From contig CAAGKZ010000062.1 of the NCBI GenBank assembly GCA_900770665.1, forward strand, positions 1 to 32,008: DNA of 32,008 nucleotides. Direction: 5' to 3'. Of this stretch, positions 7,358-15,816 are shown one piece after another. The notes under the pieces are model-generated. The model was not told the DNA's origin and did no database searches. It saw only the letters and a program-made list of their open reading frames with translations. Position numbers and translations under genes: made by a program. The stretch's first letter is position 1. Each line of letters begins with the position of its first letter. The stretch is from Bacteroidaceae bacterium (GTDB taxonomy: Bacteria; Bacteroidota; Bacteroidia; Bacteroidales; Bacteroidaceae).

Positions 7358-8797
7358 TCAGTCGAACAAAGAGTCCATTGTTACAACATTTTGAATGCGA
7401 CCACTATATTCATTCTTTTTAAGTCCATAAGTTGTCACCAAAGTTGTATGCAATGCCTTACGGCATTTTGTCTCATTGGCAAAAACATCCAACTTACGTC
7501 GCAGTTCTGCATCATATTTCTTGTCAATGGTGTAATCGTCTGTTGAATATTTCATTTCGCAAACATTCACAACTCTATCGGCCCGGTCTATGAGCATATC
7601 TATCTGCGCCCTATCTCCTTCTGTTGTTTTGCTTCGCCAAGGAGATATTTCCGCCTGCACAGCAGCTATGCCCAATGCCTGTTTTATTTTCTCACGGTGC
7701 ACAAAACAAACCTCTTCAAAGGCAAAGCCACGCCAAGCATTCAAGGCCGGTGACATAAGATTGTTTTTCCAATAGTTTGGCCCGGCATTCTTCTTGTCGA
7801 TAAAATAAAGATAGAATAATGTATACAAGTCTGCGAGCTTGTAATAGACCTCACGTACCGAATGGTTGTAATAGACATAAGAGATAATAAAGTCGCTACT
7901 CTCAAGTGCACGTAGCATTTTAGTCAATCCACCACCATATGGCAACCCCGTCTCTTTCGCAATCTCCTCCCTTGTATATCCTTCGCGTCTTTGGGATAGT
8001 AGCTTTATTATTTTTATATACTTCTCCGGTGTTGTAAACAGCGATGCATACAAGCGGTCAAACTCACCTCGCAACTTGCCTTTTTTATCGAAAAACAAGC
8101 GGTCCAGATTCTGTGTAAGGCTTTCGCTTTTGTTTATATATGAAAGATAGTACGGTATTCCGCCCATTGCCATATAACATTGCAATTGCTCGTAACGATC
8201 CATAACAATGCCCTCACTTTTCATGTATTCCTCGCATTCGCCAAGGGTAAATGGCGACAGATGCATTTCATAGGTTGTACGCCCGTATAGCCCACCTTTG
8301 TTTTGTAGAAGTTTATCGGAAATCCAAGATGTTGCGGAGCCACACACTATGAGCATGATATGTTTCAGCCCTGCTGCCCATCCATTCCAAAAATGTTCAA
8401 AGGCGGTGATGAAGCCCGAACGCGGTGTGTCCATCCATGGTAGCTCATCTATAAATACAACCAGTCTTTTATCTTTGCCTTTACTCTCAAGCAAAGTAAT
8501 GAGCATTTCAAAAGCATCAAACCAATCTTCCGGTTTTTTCTCAACATCTACCGCTCCATAGCGTTTCAAAGAGTGATAAAACGCTTGTAGTTGTTTTTCT
8601 ACCAGGTTCTCATCCTCAAGTTCTATTGGCGAAAGTGCCGTATGGTAAAAATCCAACTTGTCACGAAAGTACTCTCTTACAAGATATGTTTTTCCCACGC
8701 GCCTTCTTCCGTAAACAACCACGAACTCAGCCTTGTTTGAATTATAAACCTGTTCGAGTTCATTTTGCTCTTTTTTGCGACCGACAATTCCCTCCAT
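7358..8797 (-). CDS. AAA-type ATPase with DUF234/PD-(D/E)xK-like C-terminus
   Basis: The 479-residue product belongs to the ATPase_2 plus DUF234 family, common in Bacteroidetes and archaea and of uncertain role. Walker A is YGRRRVGKT (residues 29-37). Walker B is LVVFIDELPW (about 112-121), and LIVCGSATSW follows as a sensor-like strand. A winged helix is visible at about 260-300 (GYTREEIAKETGLPYGGGLTKML). The C-terminus has GDRAQIDMLIDRADRVVNVCEMKYS, matching the D...ExK pattern of PD-(D/E)xK nucleases. I chose the ATG at 8797 because a -7 element lies 19-26 bases upstream and the protein then opens MEGIVGRKKEQNEL as family members do; an in-frame ATG at 8845 would precede that promoter. No partner gene adjoins it. 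A defence or mobile-DNA role is possible but not shown. Confidence 0.85.
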   Translation of the reverse strand: MEGIVGRKKEQNELEQVYNSNKAEFVVVYGRRRVGKTYLVREYFRDKLDFYHTALSPIELEDENLVEKQLQAFYHSLKRYGAVDVEKKPEDWFDAFEMLITLLESKGKDKRLVVFIDELPWMDTPRSGFITAFEHFWNGWAAGLKHIMLIVCGSATSWISDKLLQNKGGLYGRTTYEMHLSPFTLGECEEYMKSEGIVMDRYEQLQCYMAMGGIPYYLSYINKSESLTQNLDRLFFDKKGKLRGEFDRLYASLFTTPEKYIKIIKLLSQRREGYTREEIAKETGLPYGGGLTKMLRALESSDFIISYVYYNHSVREVYYKLADLYTLFYLYFIDKKNAGPNYWKNNLMSPALNAWRGFAFEEVCFVHREKIKQALGIAAVQAEISPWRSKTTEGDRAQIDMLIDRADRVVNVCEMKYSTDDYTIDKKYDAELRRKLDVFANETKCRKALHTTLVTTYGLKKNEYSGRIQNVVTMDSLFD

Positions 8798-8815
8798 AGT
8801 TATATTATTTTGCCA

Positions 8816-8845
8816 CAAAGATACTAAAAGTTTAATTCGCGGCAA
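8816..8845 (-). promoter_or_regulatory. ATPase promoter (TTG-N19-TATCTTTG)
   Basis: On the minus strand, the -7 element TATCTTTG (8816-8823) lies 19 bases from TTG (8843-8845). The predicted start near 8809 gives a leader of about 12 bases to the ATG at 8797. Confidence 0.6.
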
Positions 8846-8862
8846 GTTTATCGGGTCTTATT

Positions 8863-8897
8863 TTGCCACGAAACGCAAAAATATCGTTTCGTGGCAA
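8863..8897. promoter_or_regulatory. 13-bp perfect palindrome enclosing a second -7-like element
   Basis: TTGCCACGAAACG (8863-8875) and CGTTTCGTGGCAA (8885-8897) are exact inverted repeats around nine bases. CAAAAATA at 8876-8883, in the loop, reads TATTTTTG on the minus strand, a possible second -7 element. A related half-site, TTTTGCCACAAAGATA, covers the main -7 at 8816-8823. This looks like an operator region for the ATPase gene. Confidence 0.5.
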
Positions 8898-8930
8898 GAT
8901 AAGGATACCCATTTACAACGAGCAATTATA

Positions 8931-9136
8931 ACCGCAATAACAAGCAAAAATACAGCATCGCTGCATCCTGCAAGCAAAAAAGAGAAAATAAAACGGCAAA
9001 CATGACATTGTCACGCTCATTGTAGGGACACGGCATGCCGTGTCCGTGCTGTTCAAGAATTTTCCATCTCCCACCGCAACTCCGTTGAGGCCGTTTTTTC
9101 AACGAGTGTCTGCAAAATCGCCATAGGCAGTGCAGT
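8931..9136. repeat. Interspersed palindromic repeat, copy C (longest)
   Basis: This copy has both the left part shared with copy B (accgcaataacaagcaaaa, tacagcatcgctgcatc) and the right part shared with copy A (acgagtgtctgcaaaatcgc, cataggcagtgca). The 20-base palindrome is at 9026-9045. It lies beyond the terminator of the susCD operon and upstream of the ATPase promoter. No gene was seen in 8798-9244. Confidence 0.85.
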
Positions 9137-9186
9137 TTGAGACAATACAAAGAGATGCTGAAACAATTCCACATACCCATAAACAG

Positions 9187-9221
9187 CAAAAAAGCGAACC
9201 CGCAAAGGATTCGCTTTTTTG
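9187..9221 (-). terminator. Terminator of the susC/susD/lipoprotein operon
   Basis: CAAAAAAGCGAA (9187-9198) pairs with TTCGCTTTTTTG (9210-9221). On the minus strand the stem ends in a T run, just past the lipoprotein stop at 9245. Confidence 0.85.
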
Positions 9222-9244
9222 TGTATAATTACTGAGTAATTGAA

Positions 9245-10195
9245 TTATTCAGCAATTGTTGTAGTGCTCAAGTCAAGTTTGAATGCACCATTCAGGTTAG
9301 CATAAGCCATGCCCCAATCAGCCATCTTCATAACAAGACCCTTGACAGGGAATGTGATGCAGAGGTTATCATCAAGAGTACCGAAAAGACCTGCAGCCTT
9401 AACTTCCTCGTATGACTTACCGGCATTCATAGCATACCATGCATAAGATGTCATTGAGAACATGCCGTAACCCCAGTCCATACCCATTTCGCACCAACCG
9501 TCGATGTAAACACCTTCTGGATCCTCACAATTGAATGTAATGTAATAATCCTTCTTGGTATCATATTCACCTGGAGCATTGTAAGGGAATGCTGCACCAT
9601 AAGCATTCTTCATACGTACAATATTAGGATTCTCAACAGCCTGTTCTACCTCAACCTCATAAGTCAAGCAGTCCAATCCAAATCCTGGAGAACCGGCAAC
9701 GTCCTCTGTATAGAGAGCCTTACCTATAGACTGCCAGTTGTACTCAACCTGAAGTGAAATGCTTGTGCTGTTGTTACCTGTGAGTGATGCATTGTGCTCG
9801 AAGTAGTTCAAAGAGTCAACAACAAAAGCAACCTTTGCTGTGTACTTTGTACCGAGAGCGATGTTTGCATAATCAATATTGATAACAAACTCTGCAAAAT
9901 CCTTACCGTTCTCGAATGTTACTGCAGCAGTATCATAAGTCAAGATATCGTGGCTAACAGTTACATCAAGTGGCAAAGTAACGTTACCGTTGGCATTGTT
10001 ACGGAACACCTTAACGACAACCTGTTCAACTGTATCAACCGGAGTCAATACGTAGTTCGATGCCTTCTGCTCAAATGAGTATGTTGGCTCACTTGTAGTA
10101 TCGTATGCATCCCAAGCACCCTCCTCGCTACAAGATGTAAAGAATCCTGCAGTCAGGGCGATTGCCATTACTATAAATGATTTAAATATTTTCAT
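9245..10195 (-). CDS. SusE-position surface lipoprotein, Calx-beta/DUF1735-like N-terminus
   Basis: The 316-residue product has a lipoprotein signal with Cys22 in the lipobox (GFFTSC) followed by SEEGAWD. That acidic run just after the Cys resembles the Bacteroidetes surface-export signal. Residues about 40-155 contain beta-strand phrases ('VVVKVFRNNANGNVTLPLDVTV', 'VTFENGKDFAEFVINID') typical of the DUF1735/Calx-beta-like domains of SusE-type proteins. The C-terminal half is rich in Trp, Tyr and Met (EMGMDWGYGMFSMTSYAWYAMN) and I cannot place it. The gene lies 67 bases downstream of susD, with a GC-rich hairpin in the gap. By position it should help the SusCD complex capture its ligand at the cell surface; the ligand is unknown. 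Confidence 0.75.
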   Translation of the reverse strand: MKIFKSFIVMAIALTAGFFTSCSEEGAWDAYDTTSEPTYSFEQKASNYVLTPVDTVEQVVVKVFRNNANGNVTLPLDVTVSHDILTYDTAAVTFENGKDFAEFVINIDYANIALGTKYTAKVAFVVDSLNYFEHNASLTGNNSTSISLQVEYNWQSIGKALYTEDVAGSPGFGLDCLTYEVEVEQAVENPNIVRMKNAYGAAFPYNAPGEYDTKKDYYITFNCEDPEGVYIDGWCEMGMDWGYGMFSMTSYAWYAMNAGKSYEEVKAAGLFGTLDDNLCITFPVKGLVMKMADWGMAYANLNGAFKLDLSTTTIAE

Positions 10196-10224
10196 AATCT
10201 CTGAATTTTATTTTGTTTTTCAAA

Positions 10225-10253
10225 TTTTCCTGCCCCTGCACGGGGCAGGAAAA
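10225..10253 (-). promoter_or_regulatory. 12-bp perfect hairpin between susD and the lipoprotein gene
   Basis: TTTTCCTGCCCC (10225-10236) and GGGGCAGGAAAA (10242-10253) pair around TGCAC. After the stem the minus-strand transcript reads AAAATTTGAAAAAC, so there is no clear U run. An attenuator or an mRNA-stabilising hairpin setting expression of the third gene against susC and susD is likelier than a full terminator. Confidence 0.6.
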
Positions 10254-10262
10254 TAAAGATTT

Positions 10263-11870
10263 TTACTCAGTAACAGGTGTTGGAGTGTCTGCAAGCGGGT
10301 TGTTGTCAGCCTCGGTCAACATGTCGTTTGATTCAATCTCATCGTGAGGAATCTGATAAATCAAAGCATCGCTACCTGTTGGGATAAGGAATGTTGTGTG
10401 AGCCTCGAAGCCTGCACCACGACGGTCCATATCCTTCTTCAGACGCATCATATCAGCGTATGAGAAGCCCTCGCCCCAAAGCTCGATACGGCGCTGGAAC
10501 CATACTCTGTCCTGAACAAGCTCAGCTGTGAGAGTCTGACCCTCTTTTGCTGCGCAAGTGTACTGGGGATCGCGGTATGTCTTAACGAAGTTCTCAAGTG
10601 TAGCCGCACCTGTTGCAGGGTCACCTGCCATAGCCTGAGCCTCGGCAAGGATGAGATACATCTCCTCAACACGCATAAGAGGAATATCGTTTGCATTTGT
10701 AGAAGTGTAAACCTCGTCATTGTAGCAACCGAACTTCATGTGAGTGTAGGCAGGTATTCCGGTCTTTGCCACGTATGCAGCCTGCTCGTCATTGAGGTTA
10801 GGAGACTGCTGCTCCTCGTTCAACCACCAGCCCTTGCGGACGTCAGTAGCAGGAATCTGAGCATAGAGAGCAGCATTAATCTTTCTCCAAGCACCTACTG
10901 AAGCATAACCGTAGTTGAGTGAACCCATGTGAGAGGGGAAGTTACAGATACCTGATGTCACAGGACGGTCGGTCTCGGCAACCAGGATACCCCACATCCA
11001 AGCAGCATCCTCGATGTCGCTGAAGCCAGGGTGGTCAACGTCTGAAGCATCGTATGGAGTAGCAGCAGTGTTGTCGATGGCAGCCTGTGCATCGGTAGCA
11101 GCAGCAGCCCAATTGTTCATTACAAGGTTAACACGTGCACGCATACCGTAAGCTACAGCAAGGTCAACATAACGCTTGTCCTCGCGAGGTGTTGAAGATG
11201 CAGAGAGAAGCTCGATAGAGGTGTTGAGGTCGCTCATAATCTGAGCATAAACCTCGGCAACTGTAGAGCGCTTGCAACCAACGTTTGGAACCTCGTTCAT
11301 GTTCTCCTCTGTGATAAGGAGCACGCAAGGCTTGTTCTCGTTACCAACGTAAGTGTGCTGGTAGAGCTGTGCAAGTGTAAAGTAGTCAAATGCACGGATT
11401 GTCAAAGCCTGGGCAAGATAGTACTTCAAATCCTCATCAGCAGGATCGTATGTACCGATTGTCTGTACAACGCTGTTGGCTGCTGAAATCTGCTTATAGG
11501 CAGTTAACCAGATTGAATTGGTTGCAAAACCTGTTGCACTGATGTCTGAATAGTCAACAGCAGCTGAGAACCAGTTGTAACCTATGTCATCTGATACCAT
11601 ATCCATACCGCGTGAATCGGTGAAGATCATTGTTGCAGCATAGAAAAGGTCGTTGTGGTTACCCTCGCCGGTCAACTTACCGAAGTCGTAGAAACCTGCA
11701 GGGATGGCAGCGATACTCGCTTTGATGCGGTCAGGGTTTGAAGCAACAGCCTCGGCCTTCTGGTCGGTAGTAACTGTTGAACCCATTGGCGCAGTATCAA
11801 GGTCGTTACAGCTCACCATAGCAAGAGCTGCAAACGCCGACGCAATGAATTTATATTTAAAGTTCTTCAT
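10263..11870 (-). CDS. SusD/RagB-family nutrient-binding lipoprotein
   Basis: SusD proteins are outer-leaflet lipoproteins that lid the SusC channel and bind the incoming ligand. The 535-residue product has a lipoprotein signal with Cys21 (LAMVSC, then NDLDTAP), followed by the helical TPR-like core. Family phrases include 'YLAQALTIRAFDYFTLAQLYQHTYVG', 'YVDLAVAYGMRARVNLVMNNW' and, near the end, 'RIELWGEGFSYADMMRLK'. I placed the start at 11870 because it gives a normal lipoprotein signal; an ATG 12 bases earlier only adds four residues. The gene begins 20 bases after susC. No substrate can be assigned, since no glycoside hydrolase, peptidase or sulfatase accompanies the pair. Confidence 0.95.
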   Translation of the reverse strand: MKNFKYKFIASAFAALAMVSCNDLDTAPMGSTVTTDQKAEAVASNPDRIKASIAAIPAGFYDFGKLTGEGNHNDLFYAATMIFTDSRGMDMVSDDIGYNWFSAAVDYSDISATGFATNSIWLTAYKQISAANSVVQTIGTYDPADEDLKYYLAQALTIRAFDYFTLAQLYQHTYVGNENKPCVLLITEENMNEVPNVGCKRSTVAEVYAQIMSDLNTSIELLSASSTPREDKRYVDLAVAYGMRARVNLVMNNWAAAATDAQAAIDNTAATPYDASDVDHPGFSDIEDAAWMWGILVAETDRPVTSGICNFPSHMGSLNYGYASVGAWRKINAALYAQIPATDVRKGWWLNEEQQSPNLNDEQAAYVAKTGIPAYTHMKFGCYNDEVYTSTNANDIPLMRVEEMYLILAEAQAMAGDPATGAATLENFVKTYRDPQYTCAAKEGQTLTAELVQDRVWFQRRIELWGEGFSYADMMRLKKDMDRRGAGFEAHTTFLIPTGSDALIYQIPHDEIESNDMLTEADNNPLADTPTPVTE

Positions 11871-11890
11871 AATTATTCGCATTTAAATTA

Positions 11891-14800
11891 TTAGAATGTT
11901 ACCTTGATACCACCAGAGATTGTACGCAATGCGCTGTAGGTAGAAGCTACGGTTGACATAGTACCCTTACGTGGGTCCATACCCTTACGAGCTGTAAACA
12001 AAGCTACATTGTCGGCAGCACCGTAGATGCGGATTGAGTTCAAACCGATAGCACGCATCCACTTCTTGGGGAATGTGTAACCGAATGTAATGTTGTTCAA
12101 TGAGAGGTAGTCTGATGATACCAACCAACGGTCTGATGTTGAGTTTGTATACTTGTCGCTGTGGTTCAAACGTGGAACGTCTGTGAAACGGTTCTCAGGT
12201 GTCCAAGCGTTTGCAATATCAACGTGCCAGTTGCGGCCGGCTGTTGAAGATGTACCACCGTGCATTGAAGATGCGTATGAGTTGTCATAGAGCATACCGC
12301 CCAACTGGTATGAGAACTGAACAGAGAGATCGAAACCATAGAACTCAAGGCTTGTACCGAAACCACCGTATACATCGGGAGCCAAGTCGCCTGTAGCCTC
12401 ACGACCTGTCTGCTGTGCTACGTTGTAGTCAGATGTTACATACTCCTCGGGAACGAATGCTGCAATCTCCTCCTCTGTTGCATCGGCAGCAGGCTTTGTC
12501 TTTGCATAGTAGAGTGCGAGACCGGTGTGTGGGTCTACACCTGCGTAACGTGGCAAGTAGTACTGGTAGCGTGACTCACCCTCGCGGTAGATAGTTGTAC
12601 CGCTGATGTACTCACCATTGTATTCTGGAGCCAACTCGTTAATAACGTTCTTCTGGAATGTTGCATTTGCAAAGATATCCCACTTGAAGTTACGTGTATC
12701 GATAGCTGTAGAGTTGAGTTCGATTTCAACACCGCTGTTTGTCATTGAACCTACGTTCACAGGGATTGAGCTGTAACCGTTAGATGGAGCAACCGCCTTG
12801 TAGTCGAGCATGTCGCTTGTGCGACGGCCGAAGTACTCAACAGTACCGCTCAACTTGCCCTTGAAGAGAGAGAAGTCGATACCGGCGTTGTAAGCATTTG
12901 ATTTCTCCCATGTCAACTCAGGGTTACCCTTGTAAGCCAAAAGACCGTCCGAGAACACACCGTTTGCACCGGTTACAGTGTACTGGTCGAGGTATGCATA
13001 GAAGTTACCGATGTTGTCGTTACCCTGCTGACCGAAAGAAGCCTTAACCTTCAAGATGTCAATCCAAGTAGCGCTTCTCATGAAGTTCTCCTTGCTGAGT
13101 ACCCATGCAGCTGATGCTGACCAGAAGTTACCCCAACGGTTGTCCGGGTGGAAACGTGAAGAAGCGTCGCGACGATAAGAACCGCTGATGAAGTATCTCT
13201 CGGCATAGTCATAGTTCAAACGACCGAAGAAACCGCGTGTAGCATACTCAGTGTATGAACCGCCACCACGCTTCTGGTCAATTGTATTGTTGATTGTGAA
13301 GTCGTTTGGCTTGTAGAGGTTCTGACCTGTTGCATACACGTTCTCGCTGTTGTAGTTGTATGCCTCGTAACCGAGTGTAAGGTCAATTGTGTTGTTGTGA
13401 GCAAATGTCTTGTTATAGTTTGCAAGATACTGCTGGTTGAAAGAGAATGTACGAATCTGCTGCTGTGTTGCAGTACCACCGTAGCTTGCACTCTGACCAT
13501 AACGCGCGTTACCGATATTGTGGTAGCGTGTGTTGTCGATGTGTGTACCGAGTGACGCTGTCAACTTGAGACCCTTAACAGGAGTAATCTCGGCAAACCA
13601 CTTACCGTTGAAGATATCCATGAGGTACTCCTCGGTGTTGTAGAGAAGGTCACTCATCGGGTTGGCAATTGACATGAAGTTACGTGTATTGTTTGTTGAA
13701 GAACCATCACCGTAGTCATAGATTCTGTCACCTGTAGTTGCATCGATAGCGTAAGAACCATCGGCATTACGTACATAGAAAGGATATACAGGAGCAATGT
13801 CGTTGGCAATGTAGAATGCGTTCATTGAAGAAGAGGTGTTTGTCTGATCACCGGGGTAGCGGCTTGTGCTGTTTGTGTAAGCGAGGCTTGCACCAACCTT
13901 CAGCCACTTCTTAGCCTGGTAGTCAGCATTCAAACGTGTAGAGAGACGGTCGAAACCAGAGTTCTCGATGATACCGCCATCCTCGAGGTAACCTGCAGAG
14001 AAGTAGTAGTTAACCTTGTCTGTACCACCTGCTACAGAGAAGTTGTACTCCTGACGCATCTGGCTGTCAATCATACCTGCTGTCCAATCATCGGGTGTAT
14101 AGTAATAATCGCCATCGCTGTAACCGAGTGTAGCGCGTGGGTCAACCTTACCGTCGAGACCGATGAGGCCGTCAGCACCATTGAGGCTGTACATCTGATA
14201 ACCGAGTGCAGGGAACAATGAGCTGTTTGCGTAGTTGTGTGCATTGAGCGGTGACTGGCCAAGGCTGTAAAGAGCTTCGTTGTAGAAAGCCTTGTAGAGA
14301 GTCTCCATGTACTGGTTTGATGACTCCATTACATCGTACTTGCCAATCTGACGCTGGTTAACACCCCACTTAGCATCGAATGATACGCGTGCGTTACCGC
14401 TGTTACCCTTCTTTGTTGTAACCATGATGACACCGTTTGCACCACGTGCACCGTAAAGAGCAGAAGCTGCAGCATCCTTCAATACTGACATGCTCTCGAT
14501 GTCGGCAGGGTTGATAGATGCGATATCACCATCGAAAGGCATACCGTCAACAACGTACAATGGGTCGTTACCCGCATTGAGTGAACCTACACCACGTACG
14601 CGTACAGTTGCAGAAACACCTGGCTGACCGTTTGAGCTTGTAATCTGCACACCGGCAATAGCACCTGAAAGGGCGTTTGTGATGTTAGAAACCTGACGCT
14701 TCTCGATGTTCTCAGCCTTAACGACTGAAGCAGAACCGGTAAACGCCGACTTCTTTGCTGTACCATAAGCCACAACCACAACGTCATCGAGGGTAACACC

Positions 14801-15097
14801 ATCTTCAACGAGAATAACTCGCATTGGCTTACCTCTTACAATCTGCACCTCCTGTGTTGTCATACCAACGTATGATACACGAAGAGTAGTAGCTGTTGCA
14901 GGCACATTTTCAATTGTAAAATTACCTTCCATATCTGTGCTGGCACCTACTGTTGTACCAACCACGAATACAGAGGCTCCGAAAACAGGCTCTCCGTCTG
15001 CCTCCGAGTAAACTTTACCCGTGATGGTTGCGGTCTGAGCTGTTGCCATACCTATACCCATACAGATAAAGGTCAATAGAAATAGCACTCTTTTCAT
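11891..15097 (-). CDS. SusC/RagA-family TonB-dependent outer-membrane transporter
   Basis: The 1068-residue product has a signal peptide ending GMATAQ. A carboxypeptidase-D-like beta domain covers about 22-110 (ITGKVYSEADGEPVFGASVF). Then comes a TonB-box-like segment (GVTLDDVVVVAYGT) and a plug domain at about 120-225 with the conserved 'PLYVVDGMPF', 'INPADIESMSVLKDAAASAL' and 'YGARGANGVIMVTTKKG'. A long beta-barrel ends in phenylalanine (GGIKVTF). It imports a ligand too large for porins, using TonB energy, and works with the SusD lipoprotein encoded next. It is the first gene of a three-gene operon. I see no adjacent anti-sigma/ECF pair or hybrid two-component regulator, and the protein lacks the extra N-terminal signalling domain of transducing receptors. 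Confidence 0.97.
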   Translation of the reverse strand: MKRVLFLLTFICMGIGMATAQTATITGKVYSEADGEPVFGASVFVVGTTVGASTDMEGNFTIENVPATATTLRVSYVGMTTQEVQIVRGKPMRVILVEDGVTLDDVVVVAYGTAKKSAFTGSASVVKAENIEKRQVSNITNALSGAIAGVQITSSNGQPGVSATVRVRGVGSLNAGNDPLYVVDGMPFDGDIASINPADIESMSVLKDAAASALYGARGANGVIMVTTKKGNSGNARVSFDAKWGVNQRQIGKYDVMESSNQYMETLYKAFYNEALYSLGQSPLNAHNYANSSLFPALGYQMYSLNGADGLIGLDGKVDPRATLGYSDGDYYYTPDDWTAGMIDSQMRQEYNFSVAGGTDKVNYYFSAGYLEDGGIIENSGFDRLSTRLNADYQAKKWLKVGASLAYTNSTSRYPGDQTNTSSSMNAFYIANDIAPVYPFYVRNADGSYAIDATTGDRIYDYGDGSSTNNTRNFMSIANPMSDLLYNTEEYLMDIFNGKWFAEITPVKGLKLTASLGTHIDNTRYHNIGNARYGQSASYGGTATQQQIRTFSFNQQYLANYNKTFAHNNTIDLTLGYEAYNYNSENVYATGQNLYKPNDFTINNTIDQKRGGGSYTEYATRGFFGRLNYDYAERYFISGSYRRDASSRFHPDNRWGNFWSASAAWVLSKENFMRSATWIDILKVKASFGQQGNDNIGNFYAYLDQYTVTGANGVFSDGLLAYKGNPELTWEKSNAYNAGIDFSLFKGKLSGTVEYFGRRTSDMLDYKAVAPSNGYSSIPVNVGSMTNSGVEIELNSTAIDTRNFKWDIFANATFQKNVINELAPEYNGEYISGTTIYREGESRYQYYLPRYAGVDPHTGLALYYAKTKPAADATEEEIAAFVPEEYVTSDYNVAQQTGREATGDLAPDVYGGFGTSLEFYGFDLSVQFSYQLGGMLYDNSYASSMHGGTSSTAGRNWHVDIANAWTPENRFTDVPRLNHSDKYTNSTSDRWLVSSDYLSLNNITFGYTFPKKWMRAIGLNSIRIYGAADNVALFTARKGMDPRKGTMSTVASTYSALRTISGGIKVTF

Positions 15098-15544
15098 AAT
15101 AATGAATTTAAGTTAATAATAATAATGAAATTGTGTCTTTTTGTTAGTTTCACCTCCAATCAAATGGAAATGAATGGCGCGAAAATACAACTTTTTACAT
15201 AAAGTTTAAAATAAGTTAAGCACTTTTTTTCAACAAAAATGTTATTTTTTTATCAAAACGGCAATTTTGCATGCTTTTTGCTCATTACCATCCTCATTGT
15301 GCAATCAATTTTTAAGAGCTTTAAAACAAGCAAATATCATAGAAAAGAAGATTTTTAGTAAAATACACCGTTGATTATTAACAACATAATCACAATTAGA
15401 CAAAAAACACCCATTTTTACAAAAAGTTAGTCAAATTGTACAAAAAGCACGCAATGGGATACTTTTAAAATGATTTTAGTTTTTAACATTTTTAAACATG
15501 GCGGTAAAAAAGACGCTACACGCGCGTACATATATATAATATAA
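15098..15544. other. AT-rich gene-free leader upstream of susC
   Basis: I see no open frame of substance and no RNA gene. The best promoter candidate for susC is TATTTTCG on the minus strand (15180-15187), one mismatch from TAnnTTTG, without a convincing -33 box. It would give a leader of about 80 bases. The rest is A/T-rich runs. Confidence 0.35.
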
Positions 15545-15656
15545 GGTGAAAGGTGAAAACGGAAAGCGGAAAACTGAAAGGTGAAAGGTGAAAGGTGAAA
15601 GGTGAAAGGTGAAAGCGGAAAACTGAAATCTGAAAACTGAAATCTGAAAACTGAAA
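15545..15656. repeat. Sixteen perfect-register heptanucleotide repeats
   Basis: From 15545 to 15656 every 7-base block has the form nnKGAAA: GGTGAAA twice, then ACGGAAA, GCGGAAA, ACTGAAA, GGTGAAA five times (15580-15614), GCGGAAA, ACTGAAA, and alternating TCTGAAA/ACTGAAA. The register never slips across 112 bases. The partner array at 15817-15872 is its inverted counterpart. Confidence 0.9.
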
Positions 15657-15672
15657 ACTGATTTTTTTTAAC

Positions 15673-15794
15673 CGCACTTCGTGCGCTTGAAACTTGGCTG
15701 TGAGGCGACTTTGTCGCACTCCTTTGTAAACCTAAAGGTTCAGTCGTCGCAAACAACGCTCGTCCGCGTTGTCATTGCGTGTGTGAGCAAGCTC
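15673..15794. other. Cluster of five mini-hairpins between inverted heptad arrays
   Basis: Short perfect stems follow one another: CGCAC-TTC-GTGCG (15673-15685), GCGAC-TTT-GTCGC (15705-15717), AACC-TAAA-GGTT (15729-15740), CAACGC-TCGTCC-GCGTTG (15754-15771) and GAGC-AA-GCTC (15785-15794). Five in 122 bases is more than chance would usually give. It may be a structured RNA, a 3' UTR of the amidase gene, or the body of a non-coding mobile element. Confidence 0.55.
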
Positions 15795-15816
15795 CCACCC
15801 ACTCGTTTGCACAAGC

